Below, piece after piece: positions 44,488 through 55,400 of a stretch of DNA of 64,000 nt. A model generated the notes under the pieces. It was not told where the DNA came from. It did no database searches and was given only the letters and a program-made list of their open reading frames with translations. Position numbers and translations under genes: made by a program. The stretch comes from Talpa occidentalis. Lineage: Eukaryota > Chordata > Mammalia > Eulipotyphla > Talpidae. Location: assembly GCF_014898055.3 (NCBI RefSeq), contig NW_023600993.1, positions 1,426,001-1,490,000 on the forward strand, in the 5' to 3' direction. The stretch's first letter is position 1, and each line of letters starts with the position of its first letter.

Positions 44488-44585
44488 TGATCCTGGAGGC
44501 GCCGCCTGCCTCCGGGACAGCCCAGGTAGTGCAGGCGCAGGACCCAGCGCAGGTGGTTGGGACTGCAGCATTGCTCCTGTGTGGA
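44488..44585 (+). repeat. Copy A of a diverged ~100-bp direct duplication
   Basis: This unit reads ATCCTGGAGGCGCCGCCTGC, then CTCCGGGACAGCCC, a GCAGG-rich middle, GGTGG, and ends in TCCTGTGTGG. The same order recurs about 470 bases downstream. The family, if any, is not recognised. Confidence 0.6.
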
Positions 44586-44957
44586 GGACCCCGGGAGCCC
44601 CACGTCAGTGCACACTGAGTGCCCCCTGAAGTGGCCCTGCTGCCACCGACCTGGGGATGGCGCCGGCCACTCTGTGGCAGCTATTACAGGCTCATTGGCT
44701 GGGAGTCCCACGCACAGCAAGCCCCAGGCCGGTGCTCCAAGCAGCATGGACGCAGAGGACACAGGCTCCAGCGGTGCTCACAAAATGGGGGAACGTCGGG
44801 AAAACCACTCTCGGGGCCAGGCTCAAAAATGGCTGCAGGCTGGCGGTTCTACCCTAGAAGTGCGACAAGGGAGGCCGGGAGGCTTCTCAGGGCTAGGACA
44901 GCGGGTGGACGCGGCGGGTCGCGACTCTCAGCGGAGTCAGCAGAGGCGTCCGGGTGT

Positions 44958-45056
44958 GGAATCCAGGAGGAGCCGCCTCCCTCCGGGACAGCCCCGGGAG
45001 CGCAGGCCCAGGCCCCGCGCGGGTGGCTCGCGACGGCAGCGTCTGCGCCTGTGTGG
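44958..45056 (+). repeat. Copy B of a diverged ~100-bp direct duplication
   Basis: This unit reads AATCCAGGAGGAGCCGCCTC, then CTCCGGGACAGCCCC, then GCGCAGGCCCAGG, GGGTGG, and ends in GCCTGTGTGG. It parallels copy A at 44488-44585. The sequence between the copies (AAAATGGGGGAACGTCGGG and GGCTCAAAAATGGCTGC) also looks repeat-derived. I cannot assign it to a family. Confidence 0.6.
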
Positions 45057-45839
45057 CCCACCTCGTGGGTTCCAAGCCCTGTACAAGCGGCATAGTTTCT
45101 TGACAGATCCGCCCGTATGTTGGACAGAGTTTGATTTATGTAAACTCATTTCAGATGCAACTGCAGGATTCCTCCTGAACAGATGAAAAATGTCTTCCTA
45201 AAGTGATAAAAATACATGTGTGTCGAAAGCTCTGGTTTTTAGAGGGGCTTCTTATGCGCTACAGATTTGTAACTCTGTCTCACAAAATACCCTGTCTAAA
45301 AAAGCTCCCAGAGCCTTGGTTTTCCTTACACAAACATGTCCATTCAGGTGTTTCCCTAGGATGAGAGTGAACGTTCTTTGCACTGCAAATAAGCACAGGC
45401 GGGGCGGGCTCTGGGGATGGTGTCAGCAGAATAGCCGGCTTGGTTTATGCCAAATTGCAGGAACTAATTGCAGGAGCCACACCCAGAACCCACTAGCTCA
45501 GCTCAGCACCCGCCCCAAGCAAAACCGCGCTCCCCGCCCACGCTCCCCACGCACCCCACGGTCTCCCTCTTCCCTCATCTGGCGCCAGCTCTCCTTGGGC
45601 AGTGCTTCTGGATGGTTCTCCCGGCCCTGTGGTTTTCACTCATTTCATAGTTGAGCCGTTTCCACGCGGCCTTTTCCACCACGCTGTCTTCTCACATGCA
45701 CGCACACAAGGGTTGTGTGGTGTGCAGTGTTAGTGTTAGGGATTTAGCTTGTCCTTTCATCTTGCTGACACGTTTACCCAGACAGTCGGTTCTGTTAGTG
45801 TTCTCATCACACAAAACCCGAGTGGGTCTGTCCTGGCCT

Positions 45840-46230
45840 CCTCCCTCGTGGAACGCTGCGATTTTATTATGCGACTGTGCAGATCACGCTGGGAATGCAT
45901 TTATCTCATTCCAGCAGAAACATCTGTCCATGCACTCAGCTTATTAATTGCACTTAGGATAGAATTACTGTCTGATTGAGGGCCCCTCGTGAACGGAGGT
46001 ACACAGATTGAGATATCACTTGTGTACTCGATTCATTTATTTGATTTCACCTTCACATCATCAGCCCCGCCGCCTGTGTGCCTGCATCACTCCATTAAAA
46101 AGTGAGCTTCCCGTTTTTATTTCGTTCTAGGCAATTACTGGAAGTATTCCACCAAAAAGCACTTAATAAAAATTAACTCGCTTCCACTGACGCTTGGTTT
46201 TATTTTTTGCAGTCATTCCCATGTGGGCTC
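45840..46230. other. AT-rich island, candidate conserved non-coding element
   Basis: The island includes GCGATTTTATTATGCGACTG, AATGCATTTATCTCATTCC, CAGCTTATTAATTGCAC, GAATTACTGTCTGATTGAGG and AAGCACTTAATAAAAATTAAC. It offers several homeodomain cores and a GATA-type TTATCT. No transposon or open frame is recognised. Confidence 0.4.
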
Positions 46231-46275
46231 TGGTACAGTCAAGAAATTAACCCCTGCCATGCACAGGCGCGCGCA

Positions 46276-46276
<1 letters not shown>

Positions 46277-46324
<48 letters not shown>

Positions 46325-46347
46325 CCTCTCCCTCTCCCTCTCCCTGT
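46277..46347 (+). repeat. (CT)n microsatellite with CCCTCT extension
   Basis: About 22 uninterrupted CT units are followed by a CCCTCT-type irregular run. The tract is pure pyrimidine on the + strand for about 70 bases, so triplex (H-DNA) formation is conceivable. A reading frame rich in Leu-Ser over this tract is an artefact of the repeat. Confidence 0.97.
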
Positions 46348-47197
46348 CTGCCTTCAGGCAATTTGTGGCTGGTATTTAAAGTCCACATGCAGCATGGTCT
46401 GAGGTCGTAAATTCCATTAGGCCCAAGTCTGGGGATTTGGGGCTTTAAATATGGTAACGTTCAGATTCCGGGAGCCAAATCCCTCCTCACCAAGAGGCCT
46501 AGACTACTTTAAGCCAATTAAGTTAACTCATAAGAAATGGAGATTTTTTTTTTCTGAGAGGTTTTTTTGTATGTTTGTTTTTTAGTACTTTTTCCTTGAG
46601 GATACAGATCTTTTGTGTCAGGAAAGAAATCAGGCCCTTAACATTCCACGCCACTGCGTCTTTGCTGTCAAGCTGGGTGAAGCTTTCAGCACATCAGTAG
46701 AGCTCGTGAGCGGTTTTCTCAGAGGCAGGGGCACAGGTGGAGGGGAGCAGGCTGCTGAGCAGACCCCTCTTTAAGGTGGGGCTCAGGGATGTGGGGGAGA
46801 GGCTTGGGACGGAGAGAGCCGCTGCTGATCCCCTTGTTGGGTCTTCCCCGTGTGTCTCCCTGAATTTTAAAAATGTTTGTGCATTTGAACGTGGAATCTT
46901 TTTGTTAACAAGAAAAGTCTCCATCGGGCGATGAGGGTCTGTCCCCTCGCCACAGGCTCACCACGCTGGGCTCTCACACGCCGTGCTGACCCGCTCACAA
47001 ATCACACCGCAGATTTTAACAAGTCAAGACTGTCGGTGCTGCTCCCTTTACTTCAGAGAAAAATTAACTTCCTCCCTTCCATGCCTAAGGCACTAATAAG
47101 CACACTGTAGAAAGAATTAGGTGAAAGGAAGATCTGGAGGGATTTTTTTTTCCTTCCAGAGGTAATTGATTGTTTTATTTCCTCTATTCTCTTGCAG

Positions 47198-47348
47198 CTG
47201 CAGGCCCAGATTTTTCGAGAACCCTCTTAAAAAGGGTCACTCTCGTCAAAGTGGGAGGCGAAGTGGTCATCGAGTGTAAGCCCAGAGCGTCCCCCCGACC
47301 AGCCTACACCTGGAAGAAGGGAAGGGACGTCCTGCGAGAAAATGAAAG
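47198..47348 (+). CDS. CNTN4: CNTN4 exon: first half of Ig domain 5
   Basis: This 151-nt exon, acceptor TTGCAG and donor GTACGT, carries two bases completing Ala, 49 codons, and AG carried to the next exon. It reads [20 protein letters not shown], then [14 protein letters not shown] with the first Ig5 cysteine, then [15 protein letters not shown] with the core tryptophan. This is decisive for CNTN4: CNTN3 has PDFSKNPMKKLVQVQVGSLV and CNTN6 has PDFSKSPVKKKSFVQVGG. A second CAG six bases into the exon could act as an alternative acceptor, removing two residues in frame. Only 29 of 49 third positions are G or C by hand count, far below the upstream exons. The remainder of Ig5, with its second cysteine, was searched for downstream and not found in the window. 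Confidence 0.98.
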
Positions 47349-49554
47349 GTACGTCGGGCGAGGCGCCGGCCTGTGCTTAGCGGCAGCGATTGTTGGTGAG
47401 TTACTCCTGGCTCTGGAGGGGGCTCGTCGGTCCGCTCTTCATAGGCTAAATGTTAATCCTGGAACGGACGCCTTGAAGAGCAGGCAGAGGCTCGGTCTCT
47501 GTCATCCTGCCTCCAGAGCCTGAGGCGCAGCGCTGTGGGGGCAGCTGCCCGGCGAGGGCGGGAAGAGTTGCTTCTTTTAGCCGAGAGCGTGTTTGCAGTC
47601 CTGCCTGCTTCTCCCTATCCTACTGGCTCTTTGCACAAACAGATACATCCCAGTCTTTGCTGTGACACTTCATGTCTTTGCCAAATCCTTGGCAGTTAAG
47701 TCTCCTGCTAGTCTCTCCCTTTTTGAAGCTAAGTATCTGTTAATTCCAAGTCTCCTGTTACACATAACATGGCTTTGACTATTCTAATCATGTCTTTTTG
47801 AAACAAAACCGTGTGATCCCCCCACATCTGAACTCTTTGCTGTATATTTTCTCCAGCACAGCGATCACACGCACACTGCACACTGCTGATGGTGTAGACA
47901 GAGGTGGTCTGGGGCCTCCAGGTCCTGGGGCACCAGATGGCAGGTGCCTCTGAGACCTATTCTCGGCTGTCACCCCTATAAGTGTGCCTCAGCCCTCTGT
48001 GGTCTGTGGGATCATTAGAGAACTGTGGTGATGCCTCAGTCTCTGTTTGTCACCCATAAATAAGGTAGCATTTACCAGCTGCACACATATTGATTTTAAT
48101 TGATGCTAAAGGTCAAGTACTCAGGATGCAAGGAGGAAGCCTGTAAAAATGTGTTTGTCTCTGACATTACACCTGTACACCTTTGGATTTGCATATGCAA
48201 ATTAGGTCATTGCGCTGATGATGTTGTCCTGCCTCGTTTTCACAAACAAACCTGCTGTGGTTTCTAGACGGTGGAGCCACACACGTACTAAATTCACAAT
48301 ACACGTCCCCGCCCAGGTTCTGTCGTATCATAAATTTTTAAATTCTGTGTAGTGCTCTCAAGGTTGGCGTGTATTCATGCTGGGGACGGCCTGTGCTCGC
48401 GAGCCTGGTTCTCCCCGTGCAGACTCTCCTTCTGCACTGTAACGTTCCCCCGAATCCCTGGGTGAGCCGTGCTTTTGGTGCGCACGGAGACGTCGCTGGA
48501 CCGCGGCACCTGCGTCACTTAGAGGGAGGCTACACGTTAAAAGTTCCCGCTTCACAATGATCTGAAGAAAACGTATCGTCTAAACGATAGTTGAAGAGAC
48601 GCGTGTCAAAGGGGTTGGGGCCTGGGCATGGGGCAGATGAGCCCAGGCCGGGGCCTGGGCTGCGCAGGGCTGCTCCTCATCCCCGGAGGCGCGGGGTCTG
48701 CTGGGGCCGCCCCACCCTGGAAAGCCGCAGCGGCGGGGGCACCCCTGGCAGGGTGGTGCTGCCGTGGGAGAAGCTCTGCCCGGGCGGGGCTCACGCTCCC
48801 CGTTTCCTCGGCACTGGGGCCTAGAGACAGGGCCCCCCGCGTCCTGAGCGGCGGCGGCGCTGCGGGCGCCTGGGAGCCGCACCCCGGTGTGGAGAGTCCG
48901 TCTCTATCCCCTCGGTGGCTGCTTTCTGCCCAGCTGTCTCCTCCAGCTTCCGTTCTCTGCGCTGGCTGGATTAACGGGGTTCACGCAGCGCCTCCACACC
49001 CGCCCACGGAAGTGCAGGAGAGAGGGCAGACTCGACAGAGAAGTGGGGAGACGGCCCCGGCTTGTGACCGAGAGACCGACAGTCGCCGCGGCCACTCCTC
49101 GGAGGGACCAACATCTCTGAGGCTCCTCGGACACAGAGACACCAGCCCATGGCCCGGTCACCGCTGCGGGTTTCAGCCACAGATGACGACGCGGCGGCCG
49201 GGGAGACGCCGGCTACGGAAGCGTGCCTTACGCGGCGCGCCCTAACTCTGCTCTCCTGGGCTGCCTCCCGGTGGCTAGCGTTAGCCGGGGCCCGGGTCCC
49301 GTCTTGCCGCATCGTGTGGCGACCTCATCTCAGGAAGCAGTGCCCGAGTCCCTGGTCTGGTGTCAGCGTGCGCACGCCTGGAGACCTCCCGGCATTTTAT
49401 TTCGTGCTGCGCCGGGGGTGGGCCCCGGGCACTCGGCGGCCGCTGGTTCTCGCCGCTGGTCCGGCTCGGGCGGGGCAGGGTAGCCACGGAGCGGGGCCTG
49501 GCGCACACCAGGACGTCGGCCGCAGGGGAGGCCTGTCCCCACCTTCTCTTCCCA

Positions 49555-49705
49555 GCATGGATCTCATTTGGACTAATTGAGCAATTAAACCTCCTCAGTG
49601 AATGCGGCTGATAATTTTGTTTACTTTTAGTTTCTAGGCAGAAGGCACTTGAGGCAGATGAGCTTGAACTTGATCTGTTAGAAAAACATCAAAATACAGA
49701 ATAGC
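49555..49705. other. AT-rich island, candidate conserved non-coding element
   Basis: The island begins sharply after a GC-rich stretch. It contains TTGGACTAATTGAGCAATTA, GGCTGATAATTTTGTTTAC and GAAAAACATCAAAATACAG. Two close homeodomain cores (TAATTG, CAATTA) and a forkhead-like TTGTTTAC are present. No repeat is recognised. Confidence 0.4.
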
Positions 49706-50992
49706 AGAATCTCTGATAAAGGCCTGCGTCCCGGAGCTCTTGGACGGACGCGGGCCAGGCAGAGGTGGACGCGGGTGACCGGCCGCGATGGGGTGTCAGG
49801 CAGGGCTCTGTCGGCTGCTCGAAGGACCTGGCCCTGCCCTCAGCCACCTCCTCCCAGAGGCATCTGCACAGAGGGACGCCCCGTCCCGGCACCCCACAGC
49901 TGCCATGTCATGGGGGGCACCGGACACCACAGCCAGGTGTGTGCCCACGAGGCTGGGGCAGGGGGTGGGGGTGACACCCCCCACCTTGTCTTCGGCCTGT
50001 GCTCCCGGGTGCTCCCCCACTGCAGAGCCACACAGCGCCTTGCTAGGAACTCTGCCGGGGGAGCCATTACGGATTCGCAGTAATTGGAGGCCGTTCATCT
50101 CCATAATGATGTGGCTCCTGCCTTGGAGCCCAGCAACATCGGGCCAGCGTCTCCCCCACACGCCTCTGCTGGCTGCTTCCTGGCGCCCAGGCCCTCGTCA
50201 CCTGGCTGGTCCTGGAAACCGAGTGCGAGCTGTTCTCACATCAGCCCGGGACTCCCGGGCAGGGCAGCACTGCCCCGGCTCCCCCGCCCAGGGCAGGGCC
50301 TCAGGGAGCCTGAGCCGCCCCGCACGGCAGCACCCACCTGCTGGCCAGTCCTCGCCCGAGGTATGAGGCGTGTGATAGAGGGGATGCTGCCCCTGTGATG
50401 GGCAGCGGCCCCCGTGGACAGCCAGGGAGGGACGGCAGCGCAGGGCCAAGGGCTTAGACCCGAGCCGCAGGGCCGGAGGCCGGGCAGGGAGGCCAGGAGC
50501 AGAAAAGGCAGAGCTGGGAAGAGCCTGGGGTTCCCTCACAGGCGGGCACTACGACGCAGGGTGAGCAGGAGGGGTGGCCTGGCTCAGGGCCATCAGGAGC
50601 CTCAGGCCCGAGTGACGGGCGCCCACATCCCGTGCCTCACGCACTCGTGGAAACCTTGGACTTCAGGGCTCCAGAGGCCTCGGGTGCTTCCTACTCCGGC
50701 TCCTGTCATCTGCGTCCCGGGGCCTGTGGCTCCATTTTTACCCCATTTGTTGATGTTAGTGTTAGTGGCTCCGCCCAGTTGTGTTTTGTCTCGACCTCCT
50801 GGAGGCCTCAGAGGGCGTGAGGGGATGTCCCCCAGGCCTGGCAGGTGGGAGGCCCAGAACCACCGGGCACACCCCCACCCGAGGCTGCTGAGCCCCATCC
50901 TCAGCACCGGGACTGGGGCCCAGAGGCCGCATCTCTCCAGCCTGGCTGGAAGCAGAACGAGCTTGGCCTCCACTGCTGCAGCACGCGGGCCT

Positions 50993-51042
50993 TGTGACCC
51001 CGGAAAGCACCAGTGAATAGACTGTGTGACCCCGGAAAGCAC
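50993..51042 (+). repeat. Short tandem duplication, 18-bp unit repeated at 32-bp spacing
   Basis: TGTGACCCCGGAAAGCAC occurs twice, at 50993-51010 and 51025-51042, without change. It is a small local duplication with no known significance. Confidence 0.85.
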
Positions 51043-54000
51043 TCTGCTCCCAGACCGTCCTCCTGAAGCGGATGCGGCCAGCCGGGGGACCCGGGAGGTC
51101 CTGCATTCAGGACTAGATGGTGGCTGTGGCAGTGGCTTCGGGGCTGCCAGGGAGGAGCCGGGGCTGACTCCAGGGCTGGCTGCGCACTCTGGGAGCCACT
51201 AGGTGAAGAGGCGGATTAAGTCCTTGAACCACCTCATGGTGCCTTTGTTCAGAGACAATAGCTGTGTCGTCAGCCGGGGTAAGCAGTCACGGGGGTGCTG
51301 GCAGCAGAGTGGCATGTAATTAAGAGCAGTTAGCCCTGAGTGATGTGGCCGCGTGCTCACAGGAGCCGGCGGCCTGTGCCTGCGGGCGGGGACCACCGGC
51401 AGCCTGGGCTCCTCCTCACGCCGCTCTCTTGGGAAGAAGCCTGCCAGGCGCGGCGGGCAGTGCCAGCGGGCAGGAGCCCAGGCCCGCTCCTCTGTAGTCT
51501 CCCGCGCGTCGTTCTGTCCTCGTGTCTCGGTCACCACTGGCTGGAGCTAGTTAGGTCCCTCCCAGTAGATACCCATCCTGGTGTCGCTGATCGCCTTTGC
51601 CAGATGATCTGCAAGAGCACGTTGGGGCTCTGTGTACCCAGCGTGTGGCACCGGCGGGGCGGGGGCGGGCTGGTGAGGCCCCAGTGAGGGCGCAGCATCA
51701 GAGATGAGCATGTGTTCAGTGGACACGACGCTGCCTCCTGCTCTCGCCAGGATGAGGAGTATCTTGTGCTCCTGTCATCCTGCCCACATCAGACAACGTG
51801 ATGATATCATGGAAGCCTTCTAATGTGAAACAAAGCAAAGACTCAGTCCCTCTCGTCAGCAAAAACCGTTCAGCCCCCCACGCCTCTGGGTCATCCTGCG
51901 CAGCCGGTCAGTGACGCCGCAGGCTGCTGTAAGATGCATCCTCATGGGACAAGCCCCCAGGAGGCCCACCCGCCTGAGCGGTGCTGGAAATGTAGCAGAC
52001 CACAGGCCGGGCCCTGACCGGGCACTTTGCTCACCGCCTGTGGTCTCTGAGGCAGTCTCTGGGTGTTGGTGCTGGCTTCCCGTGGCCAGTGCGCCGAGAG
52101 CGCCATGTCCATCACCCGATGCTGCCTGCGGGGCTCTGGGGCCCATAGGCATCCCCTCCCGGTCCACTCGGTGACACTGGGTGCTGCGTGCAGTTGACCC
52201 CAACGGGTGTGTTTGCACCATGCGGGGGGCACCGGGGACGTCATAGCTCACAGTCGCTGGAGGGCGGGTGTGGCTCCGAGGCGGGCCAGAGTCAGCTCCC
52301 GGAGGGATGAAGGCCTGGACCTTGGGCTCTAGGCCTCTGACTGCGGCGATGAGGGTGGGTGAGGTCTGTGGAGTGGACCGCATTACCCTGTGGTGCGGGT
52401 AACAAGAGGGCGCTCGCTGTGTGGCAGGAGGGACGGATCCGTGGCCGGGATGGAGGGCGTGGGCTTACTTGCAGGCGGAGGAACGTGACACTGGCTGGCC
52501 AGGAAGGGGTGAGGACGTGGAGGAGGGGCGGGCGCTGGCCCAGCGGAGCTGTGCCGGGACAGGAGGGTGGGCCTGTGCTCCCGGCGTGGGCCGAGGGGAT
52601 GGCGAGGATGGACCTGCCGAGAGAGGGAGCTGAGAAAGTTCCTGGCGTGACCTTGACCTCCGTAGAGTCAAGGTTGGCGCTGCAGAGGGTGGGCTTGGGG
52701 GCTGTTACGGACTATCATCGCTGCGGACGTAGTGGAAATTAGGTGAGATGGGTGTCGAGGTGTTCCCACGCGCGCTGAGCCCCGCAGCGATCTGCTCTGA
52801 AGGGTTCTAGGCGAAAGGCAGCGGTTTGCTCCAAAGGGGCGGAGGTGGTTACGCAAACGCGGGCTGGTGCGCTCAGCCCAGGAAGCACGGTCTGTGGGCG
52901 ACTCGTGTCCCGCCCAGCACAAGGCCCTCCCCGGGCCGCACCGCAGCAGCACCTGCCCGGAGCAGACTCGGACACCCTGTGCCACTACCTGGACGGAGAG
53001 AACCAGAGACACCGTGTTTATAACATTGGAAACAGTCATTTTGCTGGATAGTAGAATTCAGAAAAATCTTGCCCGAGATGCCGTTGCTCCAGCAGATACG
53101 TGATCTCACAGACGTGCCTTAGGCTGTTCAGACGTCCCACCGGTTATGTAGAGGTCAAGGGCAAGCTGGAGAAACCAGTGCTGCGGGGAGGCCGGGTATG
53201 TCGTGTCTTTTTAATGGAGAGACTTGACCCCAGAGTGAAGCTGCACACGGCAGAGACAGTATTTTACGTGGGGCGGGCGTGCACTCTGGCATTGCAGTGT
53301 TCTGCGATCTAGTAAGTTACCCCACACCTTGGAGCTCTTACTGTGCTGTTTGCATTGGGAATCGCCAAGAATTAAATCTCCCAACTTTGCTTAGACATGA
53401 ATCTTATTACACAGAACACCCGATGGGGCCAGGATTGCGTGTGGGGGAGGAAGGAGAGGAACTTTGTTCGAAACCAGTGTGTGGATCCCTGTCCTTGAGG
53501 GATGCTCGTGGTCGAAGTTGTTACAAAGGTTGGTTATAAGAAATTCGAGAGGAAAACGAGATGCAGCTATTCTGTGACCAGTTTTGTGTTTCCAATTTAG
53601 ACCCAGGTTTACCCCATAAAACAAGCTACAGAGAATCTTTGACAGGGCAGGCAGCATGTCACCTCGGTGTGGCCCAAAGGTGCGGGTCCGTGGAGAGCCC
53701 ACGAGCGGGGTGGGCTGTGATTGAATCACGTGCGCACAGCCCGAACTGTCAGCTGCACGTCGGGCCAGGGCTCCCTGCCAGGCATCCTCGCCGAGCAGCT
53801 GAATCAACGCGACCAGCCCTCTTCACGTAGAACAAGAGCGCAAATGACCCACATCTGGGTCGCCCAGGTGTGAAGGCGTCCCCCGGGCCCCTCAGGTGTG
53901 GAGAGGCTGGACGCGCCAGCTGTCTCTGTATTGTCCTTGTTAACTTGGCATCCTGCAGTTACGTTGATTAGTAAAACGCAGATGTTATCCCCAGCGTTAC

Positions 54001-54365
54001 ATTGTACGTTTGTAGAATCCCGGGTAGCATTTAGAGTGGCCACAGACAATTCCACGCACCGCCTGGCGATTGTGTTTGTGCGTATGATCCGTATAGGTGC
54101 GTGTGCAAACAGGAGATCTGTGCTGTGATTGCAGAATAATGGGATTGTTTCCATTGTTAGAAAAAATCCGGTCAGTGAATGACAGCTCAGGAGATCCTGG
54201 ATTTCACTCCAGTGACCTTCCTTCCCCTTCACCATGCGGACGAGCCGAGTCAGGGCCAAGACCATGGCCTCGGCAACAGCGGATCTCATTTGTTTTGCTT
54301 TGCTTTGTGTCTCGCTTGTTTTCTCATTGGTTTTGTTTCCACCCCACACACTCAAACAGCAACAA

Positions 54366-54420
54366 AAATTGCACTTTATTAAATTTTATTAAATATTAAA
54401 TTTTATTAAATTTCATATTA
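54366..54420 (+). repeat. AT-rich simple repeat
   Basis: Irregular repeats of TTTATTAAAT and TTAAATTTTATTAAAT. Low-complexity sequence. Confidence 0.85.
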
Positions 54421-55400
54421 ACAGCAACATTTTGAAGTAATTAGAGTAGAAAGGGGACGTCTCCATTTTATTACTGGGAGCACAGAGTAAACGGAGAGCG
54501 AATCCAGGTGGTGGAATCTCGGAGACGAGACTCACTCCTCGTGCAGCCTGGCGCCCCGGAGGCGCCTGCTCCTCTGCTGCACACCCGTCGTCCCGTCCCT
54601 GGATGCTGGAGGCAGAACTTCATCGTTTCCGCTTCTCCATGAAACCATTTGGCCTTTAGTCCCAAATTCACAAGCATTTTGTTTTCCTTGAACACAGAAC
54701 TCCACTCACTGCTTATCCAAACACCGCAAAGCAAAACATAAGGAAACTGTGTAAAGCAGAAGGGGACATTTCTGATGCCCAGGGACGAAGTCCACCTTCT
54801 GTAGCAAGTGTCTGAGGCAGCTGGATTGAAGTAGGAGCCTGGTCTGAGCGCGGCTCGGCCACTGGGACCAGGAGGCTGACAGTCCCTGTTGCCATCCCCA
54901 GGGCCCCCGAGGGCCTCCACACTCCCTATTGCTCAAAACACGTCTTCACATACCGCATGCCGGGACCTGGGAACCCATGGGGGGGCGGGGGGGCACGGAA
55001 TGGTCTGGAATCTTCTGCTGTAGCTGGTTTTCCACCTGTGGGACTCGCCAATCCCGCTCTTCTATTGCACGGTTTGGGGAAGACGGGTAAGATGACATGT
55101 AGCAGCTCAGACGTAGTGTCCACACCCGTGTCTCCTGAGTCAGGACCACACCCTCCAGCCCTGCCTGGCAGGAGAGCTTGCGGCAGGCGTGCAGGTAGCA
55201 CCCAGAGAGGCTCCCGCAGGGGCCAACGCCCTCTGGCCAGGAGCACCCTGGCCGGGCTCTTAGGACAGCAGTAGGTCGGCACAGTATCTAGACAGCATCA
55301 TGCTCGTTTGTTTATTAATTAATTAATTAACTTATTTTTTTTCTTCTGGCCATTAAAATTTGGAATTTGCTGTTTAATCCAGATTTCTGACATCTTTTTA

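Larger units (their letters stand above)
40594..47197 (+). other. Intron between Ig4 and Ig5 (6.6 kb)
   Basis: Phase-1 intron with GTGAGT donor and acceptor TCTTGCAG after a long pyrimidine tract. From 40600 to 44200 it is GC-rich with a small AT-richer piece near 41270-41440. At 44210-44375 there is an AT-richer island, then a CTCF-like site at 44412-44428 and two diverged copies of a roughly 100-bp unit (44488-44585 and 44958-45056). From about 45100 onwards the intron becomes AT-richer, with a (CT)n tract at 46277-46347. This marks the change of base composition that also shows in the next exon. Confidence 0.85.

Noticed and set aside
46207..46410. Frame with a long Leu-Ser repeat
   Set aside because: It is the translation of the (CT)n microsatellite.
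5702..47348. Assignment of the exons to CNTN3 or CNTN6
   Set aside because: Diagnostic segments ([25 protein letters not shown], NWIQx[20 protein letters not shown]) follow CNTN4 as I recall it. CNTN3 and CNTN6 differ at most of them.
5702..47348. Processed pseudogene of a contactin
   Set aside because: Exons are separated by introns with consensus splice sites, the frame is open throughout, and the Ig cysteines and tryptophans are intact.
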